Shown piece by piece: positions 7,600 through 15,262 of a stretch of 48,917 nucleotides of DNA (its first letter is position 1; each line of letters opens with the position of its first letter). Under the pieces are notes generated by a model. It had not been told where the DNA came from and did not search any database. It saw only the letters and a list, made by a program, of their open reading frames with translations. The position numbers and the translations under genes are program-made. The stretch spans positions 11,404 through 60,320 of the forward strand of contig DCFQ01000018.1 of NCBI GenBank assembly GCA_002319915.1. Reading direction: 5' to 3'. Origin of the DNA: Bacteroidales bacterium UBA1800. GTDB taxonomy: Bacteria; Bacteroidota; Bacteroidia; Bacteroidales; VadinHA17.

Positions 7600-8407
7600 T
7601 ATATATGCACCGCTAAAGGCCAGGCTTACTGAGGTGATTGAGGAATCGCCTCTTATAAAGACCCTCGTGCTGATCCCTGAAGAGAAGTTCTCCTTTAACA
7701 CCGGACAGTTCATTGAGTTGTCGGTCGATGGGATCGGTGAGGCTCCGTTCACTCCCTCCTCCTCCCCTCTCGTGAGCGACCGTCTCGAGGTCACGATAAT
7801 GAAGACAGGGTATGTGACAGGGTACATGCATGAACTTAAGCCGGGCGCAATCATGGGGATCAGGGGCCCGTACGGCCGGGGCTATCCTGTTGAGAGCTTT
7901 TACGGGAAAGAGGTGCTGATCCTTGGAGGGGGATGCGGCCTGGCGCCTATCAGATCACTGCTGTATGCACTTGAGAATATATCGGACAAGCTCGAAAGGG
8001 TGGTACTATGTTATGGATCAAAAACCCCTTCCGACTGTATCTACAAGCCTCTCTTCACACGCCTGAACAATACCCCGAAATTTGAAGCGCACCGCACGGT
8101 TGACAAAGCTGACGAAGAGTGGGGCGGAAATGTGGGAGTTGTAACAACCCTGCTGGAAAAGGTTAAAATCAACCTCCGCAAGTCGCTTGCAGTGGTTTGT
8201 GGACCGCCTGTCATGATGAAATTCGGAACACTGAAGCTTGTCGAGATGGGATATCCCGACGATCTGATCTATCTTTCAATGGAGAAGAATATGTCGTGCG
8301 GCCTCGGGAAATGCGGCCATTGTATGATGGGCAAATTCTTTGTCTGCAAGGACGGACCTGTATTTACATATAACGAGATTAAGGATCAGCCTGATATCTG
8401 GAATTAA
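7583..8407 (+). CDS. sulfhydrogenase gamma-type FAD/NAD(P) reductase subunit
   Basis: This 274-residue protein belongs to the ferredoxin-NADP reductase-like family that includes sulfhydrogenase gamma, NfnA and PyrK. An FAD-binding barrel occupies residues 1-100 and a nucleotide-binding domain with GGGCGLAPIRSLLY and VCGPPVMM follows. A carboxy-terminal [2Fe-2S] motif is seen in CGLGKCGHCMMGKFFVC. It should exchange hydride with NAD(H) or NADP(H) and feed single electrons to the beta subunit. Which nucleotide is used cannot be read from the sequence. It overlaps the beta gene by 17 bases and precedes the ferredoxin gene by one base. Confidence 0.9.
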   Translation: MQVNNNIYAPLKARLTEVIEESPLIKTLVLIPEEKFSFNTGQFIELSVDGIGEAPFTPSSSPLVSDRLEVTIMKTGYVTGYMHELKPGAIMGIRGPYGRGYPVESFYGKEVLILGGGCGLAPIRSLLYALENISDKLERVVLCYGSKTPSDCIYKPLFTRLNNTPKFEAHRTVDKADEEWGGNVGVVTTLLEKVKINLRKSLAVVCGPPVMMKFGTLKLVEMGYPDDLIYLSMEKNMSCGLGKCGHCMMGKFFVCKDGPVFTYNEIKDQPDIWN

Positions 8408-8408
8408 A

Positions 8409-8906
8409 ATGGAACGCAGGATACTAATCGATCTGGCCGGGCTGCGCTTGGCGCTCATTGCTGATCCGGGGATGAAGATCCCTGAGGGATTTCTCCCGGT
8501 GTCAGGGAAGAGTGAAGGGATGAAGACGATCAGGGAGCTTGCTGTTTTCAGATTCACCTGCAGGAAATGCGAGGACGCACCATGCATTTCAGTTTGTCCT
8601 GCAGATGCCCTTGAAAAGGACGGGGAAGGGATCATCGACAGGCACCTGAACCTTTGCATTTCGTGCAAATCATGCGTGACCATCTGCCCGTTCGGTACCA
8701 TGATGACTGATTTTTTCAGGCACCACAGGAACAGGGATCTCTTCTTCGATCTTGATGATCCCCGGGAGCTTGAGCTTTTTGTTGAGGCATGTCCTCCAGG
8801 AACCGTAACATTCACCAATTCCGGGGAGGCCCCGGAAAAGAACATCTTCAGTCTTAACGACAGGGTGCTTGTCAGGGATTACCTGTACACGCCAGCTAAT
8901 AAGTAA
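8409..8906 (+). CDS. two-cluster [4Fe-4S] ferredoxin-like electron carrier subunit
   Basis: The 165-residue protein carries two ferredoxin motifs: CRKCEDAPCISVCP and CISCKSCVTICP. It resembles the CooF/HydN/HycB type of electron-transfer subunits. It probably links the beta/gamma module to the membrane hydrogenase core. An ATG further upstream (8340) is in frame, but that extension lies wholly inside the gamma gene; the ATG at 8409 directly after the gamma stop starts a natural sequence (MERRILIDLAG). Six bases separate it from the next gene. Confidence 0.88.
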   Translation: MERRILIDLAGLRLALIADPGMKIPEGFLPVSGKSEGMKTIRELAVFRFTCRKCEDAPCISVCPADALEKDGEGIIDRHLNLCISCKSCVTICPFGTMMTDFFRHHRNRDLFFDLDDPRELELFVEACPPGTVTFTNSGEAPEKNIFSLNDRVLVRDYLYTPANK

Positions 8907-8912
8907 GTTTGT

Positions 8913-9845
8913 ATGGCAGCTAACCTGTTCTATTTCCTCATTTTTCCCGGCCTGCTGTTTGCAGGCATAACCGGGGCATTCCTTTCCTGGTTCGACAGGA
9001 AGATAACTGCCAGGGTGCAGTTCAGGAAAGGTCCGCCGCTGCTCCAGCCATTTTACGATTTTTTCAAGCTCCTCCTCGTGAAGGAAACCATACTTCCCAA
9101 AAAAGGATCTCCCGTACTTTTCCTCCTGGCCCCGGTCTTTTCCGTTTTCGGTGCAACAATGGCAGGGGTCTTCATCCTGCTGCCGCTCTTCAACATCGCA
9201 TCGGGGTTCCGCGGCGACCTTATCGTAATATTTTACCTTCTGACCATTCCATCATTCTCATACATAATGGGAGCCCTTGCTTCAGGCAATCCACTGGCGG
9301 CCGTAGGAGGATCGAGGGAAATGAAGCTCATACTCAGCTACGAGCTGACTTTCCTGCTTGTGATTGCGGGTATCATAATGAAAGCCGGCCAGCAGTTCGA
9401 CCTTTACAGCATAATCGGCACCCAGCAGCAGGGGGGAGCATTTATCGGAAGTATCTCAGGAATTCTGCTTTTCATTGCGGCCCTTTTCTGTATCCAGGCC
9501 AAGCTTGCCCTGGTACCGTTCGACATGCCTGAAGCTGAAGCCGAGATCACTGAGGGTATATATATAGAGTATTCGGGGGCCGCATATGCAATGATAAAGC
9601 TTGCAAAGCACATAATGCTCTTCATCCTTCCTGCGTTCCTGGCTGCCCTGTTGCTGGGAGGATTCAGGACTGAAGGGATAAACATCCTGTGGTCAATACT
9701 TAAGATCGTCGGGACAGTTTTGCTTCTCACCCTTTTAAGGAACACCAATCCAAGGATAAAGATTAGGCAGGCAATGAGCTTCTTCCTTATCTGGATGAAC
9801 CTCATCGCGATTGCCGCAATTGTGTTGATTGTTTTTGGCTATTAA
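8913..9845 (+). CDS. mbhM: hydrogenase membrane anchor subunit, NuoH/HycD/MbhM family
   Basis: This 310-residue integral membrane protein of about eight helices is the NuoH-like subunit that anchors the hydrogenase core and couples it to the ion-translocating arm. The family segments FDRKITARVQFRKGPPLLQPFYDFFKLLLVKE (loop after helix 1) and PFDMPEAEAEITEGIYIEYSG (the acidic loop between helices 5 and 6) are both present. The acidic residues of the second loop are those thought to carry the conformational or proton signal in complex I relatives. Position between the ferredoxin and the small subunit matches formate hydrogenlyase and Mbh operons. Confidence 0.93.
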   Translation: MAANLFYFLIFPGLLFAGITGAFLSWFDRKITARVQFRKGPPLLQPFYDFFKLLLVKETILPKKGSPVLFLLAPVFSVFGATMAGVFILLPLFNIASGFRGDLIVIFYLLTIPSFSYIMGALASGNPLAAVGGSREMKLILSYELTFLLVIAGIIMKAGQQFDLYSIIGTQQQGGAFIGSISGILLFIAALFCIQAKLALVPFDMPEAEAEITEGIYIEYSGAAYAMIKLAKHIMLFILPAFLAALLLGGFRTEGINILWSILKIVGTVLLLTLLRNTNPRIKIRQAMSFFLIWMNLIAIAAIVLIVFGY

Positions 9846-9857
9846 TATTTACCTGTT

Positions 9858-10271
9858 GTGGGATTTAAAAGTTATTGTTTCAAGAAATCACTCTGGGTGT
9901 TTCATTTCGGCGGTGCCTCATGCAACAACTGCGATATCGAGATCCTTGATTGCCTGACTCCCAGGCATGACCTTGAACGGTTCGGGATACTTCTCGTGGG
10001 CAGCATCAGGCATGCCGATGTGCTTCTGGTGAACGGGTCAATAAACCTTCATGACAGGGAGAGATTGCTCGAGATCTACAGGCAGGCGCCAAAGCCGCTC
10101 CTCGTAGTTGCCATCGGTGCGTGCGGATGCACTGGAGGTCTGTTCACCGAGAGTATTACGTTCGCCGGACCAGTCGACAAGATAATCCCGGTCGATGCAT
10201 ATATCCCGGGATGTCCGCCGAAGCCTGAAGCGATAATTGCCGGAATTGTAAAACTTGTCAATAAAAATTAG
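9858..10271 (+). CDS. mbhJ: [NiFe]-hydrogenase small subunit, NuoB/MbhJ family
   Basis: The 137-residue small subunit holds the single proximal [4Fe-4S] cluster next to the NiFe site. The four ligands are Cys22, Cys25 (GGASCNNCDIE), Cys89 (GACGCTGG) and Cys119 (PGCPPKPE). The length is that of group 4 small subunits, without the signal peptide or extra clusters of uptake hydrogenases, so the enzyme faces the cytoplasm. Translation starts at a GTG, because the upstream frame contains no better codon. A 110-base gap to the next gene is the longest inside the operon. Confidence 0.92.
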   Translation: MGFKSYCFKKSLWVFHFGGASCNNCDIEILDCLTPRHDLERFGILLVGSIRHADVLLVNGSINLHDRERLLEIYRQAPKPLLVVAIGACGCTGGLFTESITFAGPVDKIIPVDAYIPGCPPKPEAIIAGIVKLVNKN

Positions 10272-10381
10272 AAATAAGTCTTAACCACAATGTTACAAAG
10301 GGCATTTATGGAGTAACCCTGTCAATTGAAGGCCAATACCCGGTGAAACAGATGGTAAAAGTAACCTGATCGAAGAAAAAG

Positions 10382-10837
10382 ATGAATAATTCCGATATCA
10401 TAGCACGAATAGCACAGGAATTCAAAGGCGAACTTCTTAACACGGAAGTTAAGAATCAAAGAAGGGCAATTCTTACAATCAAGCCGGAGGCGATCCTGAA
10501 AATTGCCGCATACCTTTATAAGGCTGCCGGTTTCAGGTTCATCATAGCATCTGCTGTCCACACAAAAAAGGGATTCGAGATCCATTACCATTTCAGCAAT
10601 GATCCCACCGGCCTGATCCTGAACCTGCATGTTGTGCTTGACCCCGAGAAACCTGAAATTGAATCCCTTTCCAACATGTTCAATGCTTCAAACTGGATAG
10701 AAAGGGAAATGCATGAACTTTTCGGCATCGTCTTTCTGAATCACCCGGAACCAGGTAAACTGATCTCTGAAGGCAACTGGGCCGAAGGTGTTTACCCGTA
10801 CCGCAAGGAATTCAAATCTTCAAAGAACCAGGAATAA
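10382..10837 (+). CDS. mbhK: hydrogenase NuoC/MbhK-like subunit
   Basis: This 151-residue soluble protein is related to the 30-kDa subunit of complex I and to the amino-terminal half of HycE. The recognisable block is WIEREMHELFGIVFLNHPEP followed by EGVYPYRKEF. It packs on the large subunit and has no cofactor. It overlaps the large-subunit gene by one base (TAATG). In formate hydrogenlyase these two parts are fused; here they are separate, as in Mbh. Confidence 0.9.
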   Translation: MNNSDIIARIAQEFKGELLNTEVKNQRRAILTIKPEAILKIAAYLYKAAGFRFIIASAVHTKKGFEIHYHFSNDPTGLILNLHVVLDPEKPEIESLSNMFNASNWIEREMHELFGIVFLNHPEPGKLISEGNWAEGVYPYRKEFKSSKNQE

Positions 10838-12042
10838 TGGGCAGGAAGACACTTATACCGATCGGTCCGTATCATCCTCTCCAGGAAGAACCTGAGCTTT
10901 TCAAGCTCTACTGTGACGGAGAGATTGTAAAGGATATTCAGTGGGTCACAGGATATAATCACAGGAGCATAGAAAAGCTGAGTGAATCCAAGACGTATGA
11001 GCAGGTTTTCTTCCTTGTCGAAAGGATCTGCGGGATCTGTTCCACCTCCCATCCTTTTGCATTTGCAAATGCAGTCGAGGAAATTGCAGGAGTTGAAATA
11101 ACTGACAGGGCAAAATACATAAGGTCGGTGATTGCCGAACTTGAGCGTATCCACAGTCACCTTCTCTGGGTAGGGCTTGCCGGGCATTTCCTTGGGTACA
11201 ATACCGTGTTCATGTGGGCCTGGAAATACAGGGAACCGGTGCTGGACCTTTTTGAGATGATCACCGGCAACAGGAACAGTTATGCAATGTTCAAAGTCGG
11301 CGGAGTGAGACGGGATATCGAAGGGTCAAAGATCTCTGAGATACGGAAGGTGCTTGATGTGGTAAAGAAAAAGACCGACCTGCTGACGGGAGCAGTAATG
11401 GACGATCCAGTTATTCATGCCCGGACAAAAGGTGTTGGGGTTCTCTCTAAACAGGATGTCATTGATTTTGGGGCTGTGGGTCCCACTGCAAGGGCCTCAG
11501 GCCTGGCAATCGATGTCCGTATGGATGATCCGTACGCAGCTTACCCGCTTGTTAACTGGAAGGTCATCACGGCGACTGCCGGGGATGTTTTCGCCAAAGC
11601 TGAGGTCAGGCTACTCGAAATGTACGAATCCATTTCCATTATCGAACAGTGCCTGAAAGGAATCGAAAAGGAAAAGGAAGGCGAAATCACGGTAAAGGTG
11701 AATGAGATCCCTCCGGGAATCGGGCATGGACGTGCCGAGGCTCCCAGGGGAGAGGTGTTTCATTTCGTGATGTCAGACGGGTCAAACTGCCCTGCAAGGC
11801 ATAAGATAAGGGCCCCCAGCTATGTGAACATAGCCACTTTCAAAAAGTCGTGCATCGGTCAGACGATTGCAGATGCCACAATAACCCTTGCCGGAGTCGA
11901 TCCATGCTATTGCTGTACCGAAAGGATGGCTGTCGCCTGCGATTCCGGAACCGGGGAGGTTATCCTGAATGGCAGGGAACTGATCGAAAGGTCAGTCTTG
12001 CGGACCGGGGAATTAAAAAGCACTCTAAAGGAGAGGACATGA
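10837..12042 (+). CDS. mbhL: [NiFe]-hydrogenase catalytic large subunit, group 4
   Basis: The 401-residue subunit binds the NiFe(CN)2CO site. Both nickel-binding CxxC pairs are intact: RICGIC (Cys65, Cys68, then SH at 71-72) and DPCYCCTER (Cys357 and Cys360). This shows an active hydrogenase and not a complex I NuoD or a sulfur-reducing Mbx relative, where ligands are lost. The sequence continues 38 residues after CTER; HycE is cleaved after the Arg of the equivalent CTDR, so processing between Arg363 and Met364 by the HycI-like protease encoded at 18489 is expected. An additional Cys (359) stands between the two ligands. The next gene overlaps its stop by four bases. Confidence 0.95.
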   Translation: MGRKTLIPIGPYHPLQEEPELFKLYCDGEIVKDIQWVTGYNHRSIEKLSESKTYEQVFFLVERICGICSTSHPFAFANAVEEIAGVEITDRAKYIRSVIAELERIHSHLLWVGLAGHFLGYNTVFMWAWKYREPVLDLFEMITGNRNSYAMFKVGGVRRDIEGSKISEIRKVLDVVKKKTDLLTGAVMDDPVIHARTKGVGVLSKQDVIDFGAVGPTARASGLAIDVRMDDPYAAYPLVNWKVITATAGDVFAKAEVRLLEMYESISIIEQCLKGIEKEKEGEITVKVNEIPPGIGHGRAEAPRGEVFHFVMSDGSNCPARHKIRAPSYVNIATFKKSCIGQTIADATITLAGVDPCYCCTERMAVACDSGTGEVILNGRELIERSVLRTGELKSTLKERT

Positions 12043-13898
12043 ATGACATTGTACTGACAATCTTCCTGCCCCTGCTGGCAGGGATCCTGCTCTTCTTCAT
12101 CCCGGAAAGGCTCAAGACCGTCAAAGGCATACTTGCTCTCCTGTCAGCAATTGCCGCTGGATTTTTTGCTGTCTCTTTATCCCGTGCGGATATCGTCGCG
12201 GGAACTCCAGGAGCTCTGTCGGGCGGTGGCGGATTTTCCATCCTGGGCATCGACATCCTCGGTGACCTGGCCAGGTACACAGTTTTCAATCCCGACAGCC
12301 TTGCCAGCCTGATCGTACTTTTTATCAGCCTCTTCACCATCCTGATCCTTCTTTATTCACTGGTGTATATAAAGGGAAAAAAGGCAAACAATTATTACGC
12401 GTGGGTATTGCTGACGGCTGGCTGTTCCTACGGTGCCGCATTATCCGACAACCTCATCCTCTTCATAACCTTCTGGGGGATACTTGGAATTACACTGTAC
12501 AAGCTTATCCCGGGCAGTTCTGAGGAAAGTTCCGCTGCTGCAAAAAAGACCCTGATCCTCATCGGGGCCTCTGATTCGATCATGGTGATAGGCATTGGTA
12601 TTATCTGGAAGATGACCGGGTCGCTGAGCATTAGCGGAACTTCGCTGAATACCGACAATATACTGGCAATCACTGCGTTCCTGGCCATGCTGACAGGCAG
12701 CTTCACCAAAGCCGGAGCATTTCCCTTCCATACCTGGGTCCCGGATTTCACAAAAGCGGCCCCGGCAACATCTTCGGCCCTGTTGCCCGCATCACTTGAC
12801 AAGCTGCTCGGCATCTATTTCCTTGCAAAGATAACCTCAGGGCTGTTTAAAATGAATTCATGGCTGACCCTGATACTCCTCATGGCAGGAAGCGTCACTA
12901 TCATCATAGCCGTAATGATGGCGCTGGTTCAGCATAATTATAAAAAACTGCTCGGATTCCACGCAGTTTCCCAGGTCGGGTACATGATCCTCGGATTCGG
13001 GCTTGGCACTCCGCTTGGGATTGCCGCAGGATTGTTTCACATGGTAAACAATGCGGTTTACAAGTCGGGATTGTTTCTCTCAGCCGGAAACGTTGAATAC
13101 CGGACCGGGAAGGAAGAGATTGATGATCTTGGGGGACTGTCAAAGGCAATGCCGGTCACATTCATATCAACACTTGTATTCGCAATGTCGATATCCGGGG
13201 TGCCTCCATTCAATGGCTTCGCATCAAAATGGATGATCTACCAGGGTATAATTGATTTCGGAGGAGGCTCATCGATAGCATGCAAGCTTTGGGCCGTATG
13301 GCTCGGGGCCGCTGTGCTTGGATCTGCCCTGACCCTCGCCAGCTTCATAAAGCTTACCGGCGGGATCTTCCTCGGCAGGAGATATAAGGGTCTGGAGAAT
13401 GTCAGGGAGGTTCCTGTCCTTATGTGGATTCCCGTAGTGCTCCTGGCGATCATTTGCATTGTTTTCGGCACCCTTGCCACTAAAGTCATTGTTCCCGGGC
13501 TGTTCATGAAGGTCACCGGCAATTTTAGCTTCAGCGGTTTTTGGGACTCCTCTTTTGTGTCGCTCCTTGTCTTTGTATCAATTGTCACGGGAATCATCAT
13601 CTATCTCCTTACCGGCATCAGAAAGTTCAGGTCTGAAGACAGCTTTATCGGCGGGGAAGTCATACAGGATGAGACCGGGTACCCCACTCCCGAGTTTTAC
13701 AAAACTTTCGGGGAAATGGGGTTCTTTTCATGGATGTACAGGAAAGCCGGGGAAAAATGGTTCGATCTGTACGAAATGTCGAAACGATTCGTACTGTGGC
13801 TCAGCCATCAGGTCAGCGAAGCGCATGCCGGAGTGCTTCCCGGATATGTGATCTGGGTATTTGCAGGTTTGATTGTAATGTTGCTCATAATGATATAA
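12039..13898 (+). CDS. antiporter-like membrane subunit, NuoL/MrpA family
   Basis: This 619-residue protein has roughly 14 or more membrane helices and the NuoL/MrpA-type core. The helix-7 lysine is present (Lys224 in TKAGAFPFHTWVPDF), and helix 12 has VSQVGYMILGFGLG followed by HMVNNAVYKSGLFLSAG. The helix-5 position that is normally Glu reads Gly147 (FITFWGILGITLY), and the helix-8 His position reads Pro. A longer in-frame ORF begins at 11850, but that part lies inside the large-subunit gene; the ATG at 12039 overlaps its stop as ATGA. Together with the MrpD-like protein at 15263 this gives two antiporter-type subunits, as in MBS, whereas Mbh has one. Confidence 0.88.
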   Translation: MNDIVLTIFLPLLAGILLFFIPERLKTVKGILALLSAIAAGFFAVSLSRADIVAGTPGALSGGGGFSILGIDILGDLARYTVFNPDSLASLIVLFISLFTILILLYSLVYIKGKKANNYYAWVLLTAGCSYGAALSDNLILFITFWGILGITLYKLIPGSSEESSAAAKKTLILIGASDSIMVIGIGIIWKMTGSLSISGTSLNTDNILAITAFLAMLTGSFTKAGAFPFHTWVPDFTKAAPATSSALLPASLDKLLGIYFLAKITSGLFKMNSWLTLILLMAGSVTIIIAVMMALVQHNYKKLLGFHAVSQVGYMILGFGLGTPLGIAAGLFHMVNNAVYKSGLFLSAGNVEYRTGKEEIDDLGGLSKAMPVTFISTLVFAMSISGVPPFNGFASKWMIYQGIIDFGGGSSIACKLWAVWLGAAVLGSALTLASFIKLTGGIFLGRRYKGLENVREVPVLMWIPVVLLAIICIVFGTLATKVIVPGLFMKVTGNFSFSGFWDSSFVSLLVFVSIVTGIIIYLLTGIRKFRSEDSFIGGEVIQDETGYPTPEFYKTFGEMGFFSWMYRKAGEKWFDLYEMSKRFVLWLSHQVSEAHAGVLPGYVIWVFAGLIVMLLIMI

Positions 13899-13908
13899 AA
13901 CCAAAGCT

Positions 13909-14475
13909 ATGGAACTGGCTATTTGCATCATAACCGGGTTTATGATACTCGGGGCAATTTATGCTATCCATGCAAAGGACCTTCTGTCGGCCGTAATTAC
14001 ATGCGGGATTGTCGGTTACAGCCTCGTGATCTGTTTTCTTCTTCTGAAAGCTCCCGACCTTGCAATCGTTCAGATAGTTGTGGATACTATTACCCTGATC
14101 ATTATGGTTGCGGTGGTTCTCGACAGCTCACGCGAAGAGAGGTTTTCAAGGCTTGACCTCAGCGGCAGGATCACTGCCTTCACATCACTGGTCGTAATTG
14201 GCATCCTGCTTTATTTCTTCGTCATTGCGGCAGAAAACCTCGATGCCCTGGGGAACAGCACCCTTCGAATGGCTGCCCCGTATATTAACGGAGCGGCTGA
14301 GAAGACCGGAAGCGCCAACCTGGTGACAGGTGTGGTATTCGATTTCCGCGGATATGACACTATGGGGGAAGCAGTGGTCCTGGTAACTGCTGTAATCGGA
14401 GTACTCGCCGTCCTGAGAATCAAAGGGAAAAAAGAGGGTTTCGGACTCCTGAAAGAAGACTCAGCCAAAGCTTAA
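13909..14475 (+). CDS. fused MbhD-MbhE membrane subunit (DUF4040 plus MrpA C-terminal domain)
   Basis: Residues 1-75 form the MbhD/DUF4040 unit (AKDLLSAVITCGIVGYSLVI and KAPDLAIVQIVVDT). Residues 80-180 form the MbhE unit, which matches the carboxy terminus of MrpA (VFDFRGYDTMGEAVVLVTAVIG, then VLAVLR). In Pyrococcus Mbh these are two genes; here they are one 188-residue protein with about five helices. They contribute to the sodium path next to MrpB and MrpC. It lies 10 bases after the NuoL/MrpA-like gene and 11 bases before mrpB. Confidence 0.87.
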   Translation: MELAICIITGFMILGAIYAIHAKDLLSAVITCGIVGYSLVICFLLLKAPDLAIVQIVVDTITLIIMVAVVLDSSREERFSRLDLSGRITAFTSLVVIGILLYFFVIAAENLDALGNSTLRMAAPYINGAAEKTGSANLVTGVVFDFRGYDTMGEAVVLVTAVIGVLAVLRIKGKKEGFGLLKEDSAKA

Positions 14476-14486
14476 CAGGAACTGCT

Positions 14487-14924
14487 ATGAAAGGGATGTC
14501 AATAATTGTCAAAAAAACTGCACAGCTGATCTCAGGCATGATCTTTATCTACGGGATTTATGTCATCGTACACGGGCATCTGACGCCAGGGGGCGGATTT
14601 GCAGGAGGTGTTATACTCGCTGGTTCCCTGATCCTTGTAACACTGGCATACGGAGAGGAGTTCTTCAAGCTTGTCAGGGAGGAGATGGGGACAACGATCG
14701 TGGAGAGCCTGGCTACAATATCGGTGATCCTGATAGCCGTTGGCGGATTCCTGTTCGGATCAAAGATCTTCTTTAATAATTTCCTGCCCAGGGGAACCGT
14801 GGGAGAGCTTGTAAGTGCCGGGGTTCTGCCGCTGTACAACATTTTTGTCGGAACCGAAGTTGCTTCCTCGATCTTTATCATTTTCCTTTCACTAATAATA
14901 TTCAAGGAGGAATCACCCAAATGA
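14487..14924 (+). CDS. MrpB/MbhF-like membrane subunit
   Basis: The 145-residue protein has four membrane helices and the family signature HGHLTPGGGFAGGVILAGSLIL near its amino terminus. MrpB is a structural part of multisubunit Na+/H+ antiporters and of Mbh. It overlaps the mrpC-like gene by four bases. An in-frame ATG three codons downstream is an alternative start. Confidence 0.92.
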   Translation: MKGMSIIVKKTAQLISGMIFIYGIYVIVHGHLTPGGGFAGGVILAGSLILVTLAYGEEFFKLVREEMGTTIVESLATISVILIAVGGFLFGSKIFFNNFLPRGTVGELVSAGVLPLYNIFVGTEVASSIFIIFLSLIIFKEESPK

Positions 14925-15259
14925 CAGCCTATTACATGTGTTTCGGCCTTTTCCTCGTCGGACTCTACGGGGTGATTACCAGGAGGAACCTGGTAAAGAT
15001 TGCCATTTCCCTGTCGATAATGGAGATAAGCGCTTTCCTGTTTTTTGCACTGATAGGATATATCAGCGGAGGAGTTGCCCCGATAGTCAATCCTGCCGAC
15101 CCTGATAAAGTCTATGTGGATCCCCTGCCACAGGCGCTTGTGCTCACTGCAATTGTTATTGGCCTTGCGACTACCGCGCTGCTTCTTGCCGTAATAATCA
15201 GGATCTACAGAAAATACAATACATTCGATATAAGAGAGATAAGAAATTTAAGAGGATAA
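14921..15259 (+). CDS. MrpC/MbhG-like membrane subunit (NuoK family)
   Basis: The 112-residue protein with three helices is related to MrpC and NuoK. Typical segments are YGVITRRNLVKIAISLSIME and DPLPQALVLTAIVIGLATTALLL. The glutamate in the second helix (SIMEIS) and the segment DPLPQALVLTAIVIG are hallmarks of the family. It is translationally coupled to mrpB and followed directly by mrpD. Confidence 0.93.
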   Translation: MTAYYMCFGLFLVGLYGVITRRNLVKIAISLSIMEISAFLFFALIGYISGGVAPIVNPADPDKVYVDPLPQALVLTAIVIGLATTALLLAVIIRIYRKYNTFDIREIRNLRG

Positions 15260-15262
15260 GTG

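Noticed and set aside
11850..12038. In-frame amino-terminal extension of the NuoL/MrpA-like protein
   Set aside because: The segment lies wholly inside the large-subunit gene and lacks membrane character; the ATG at 12039 gives a natural first helix.
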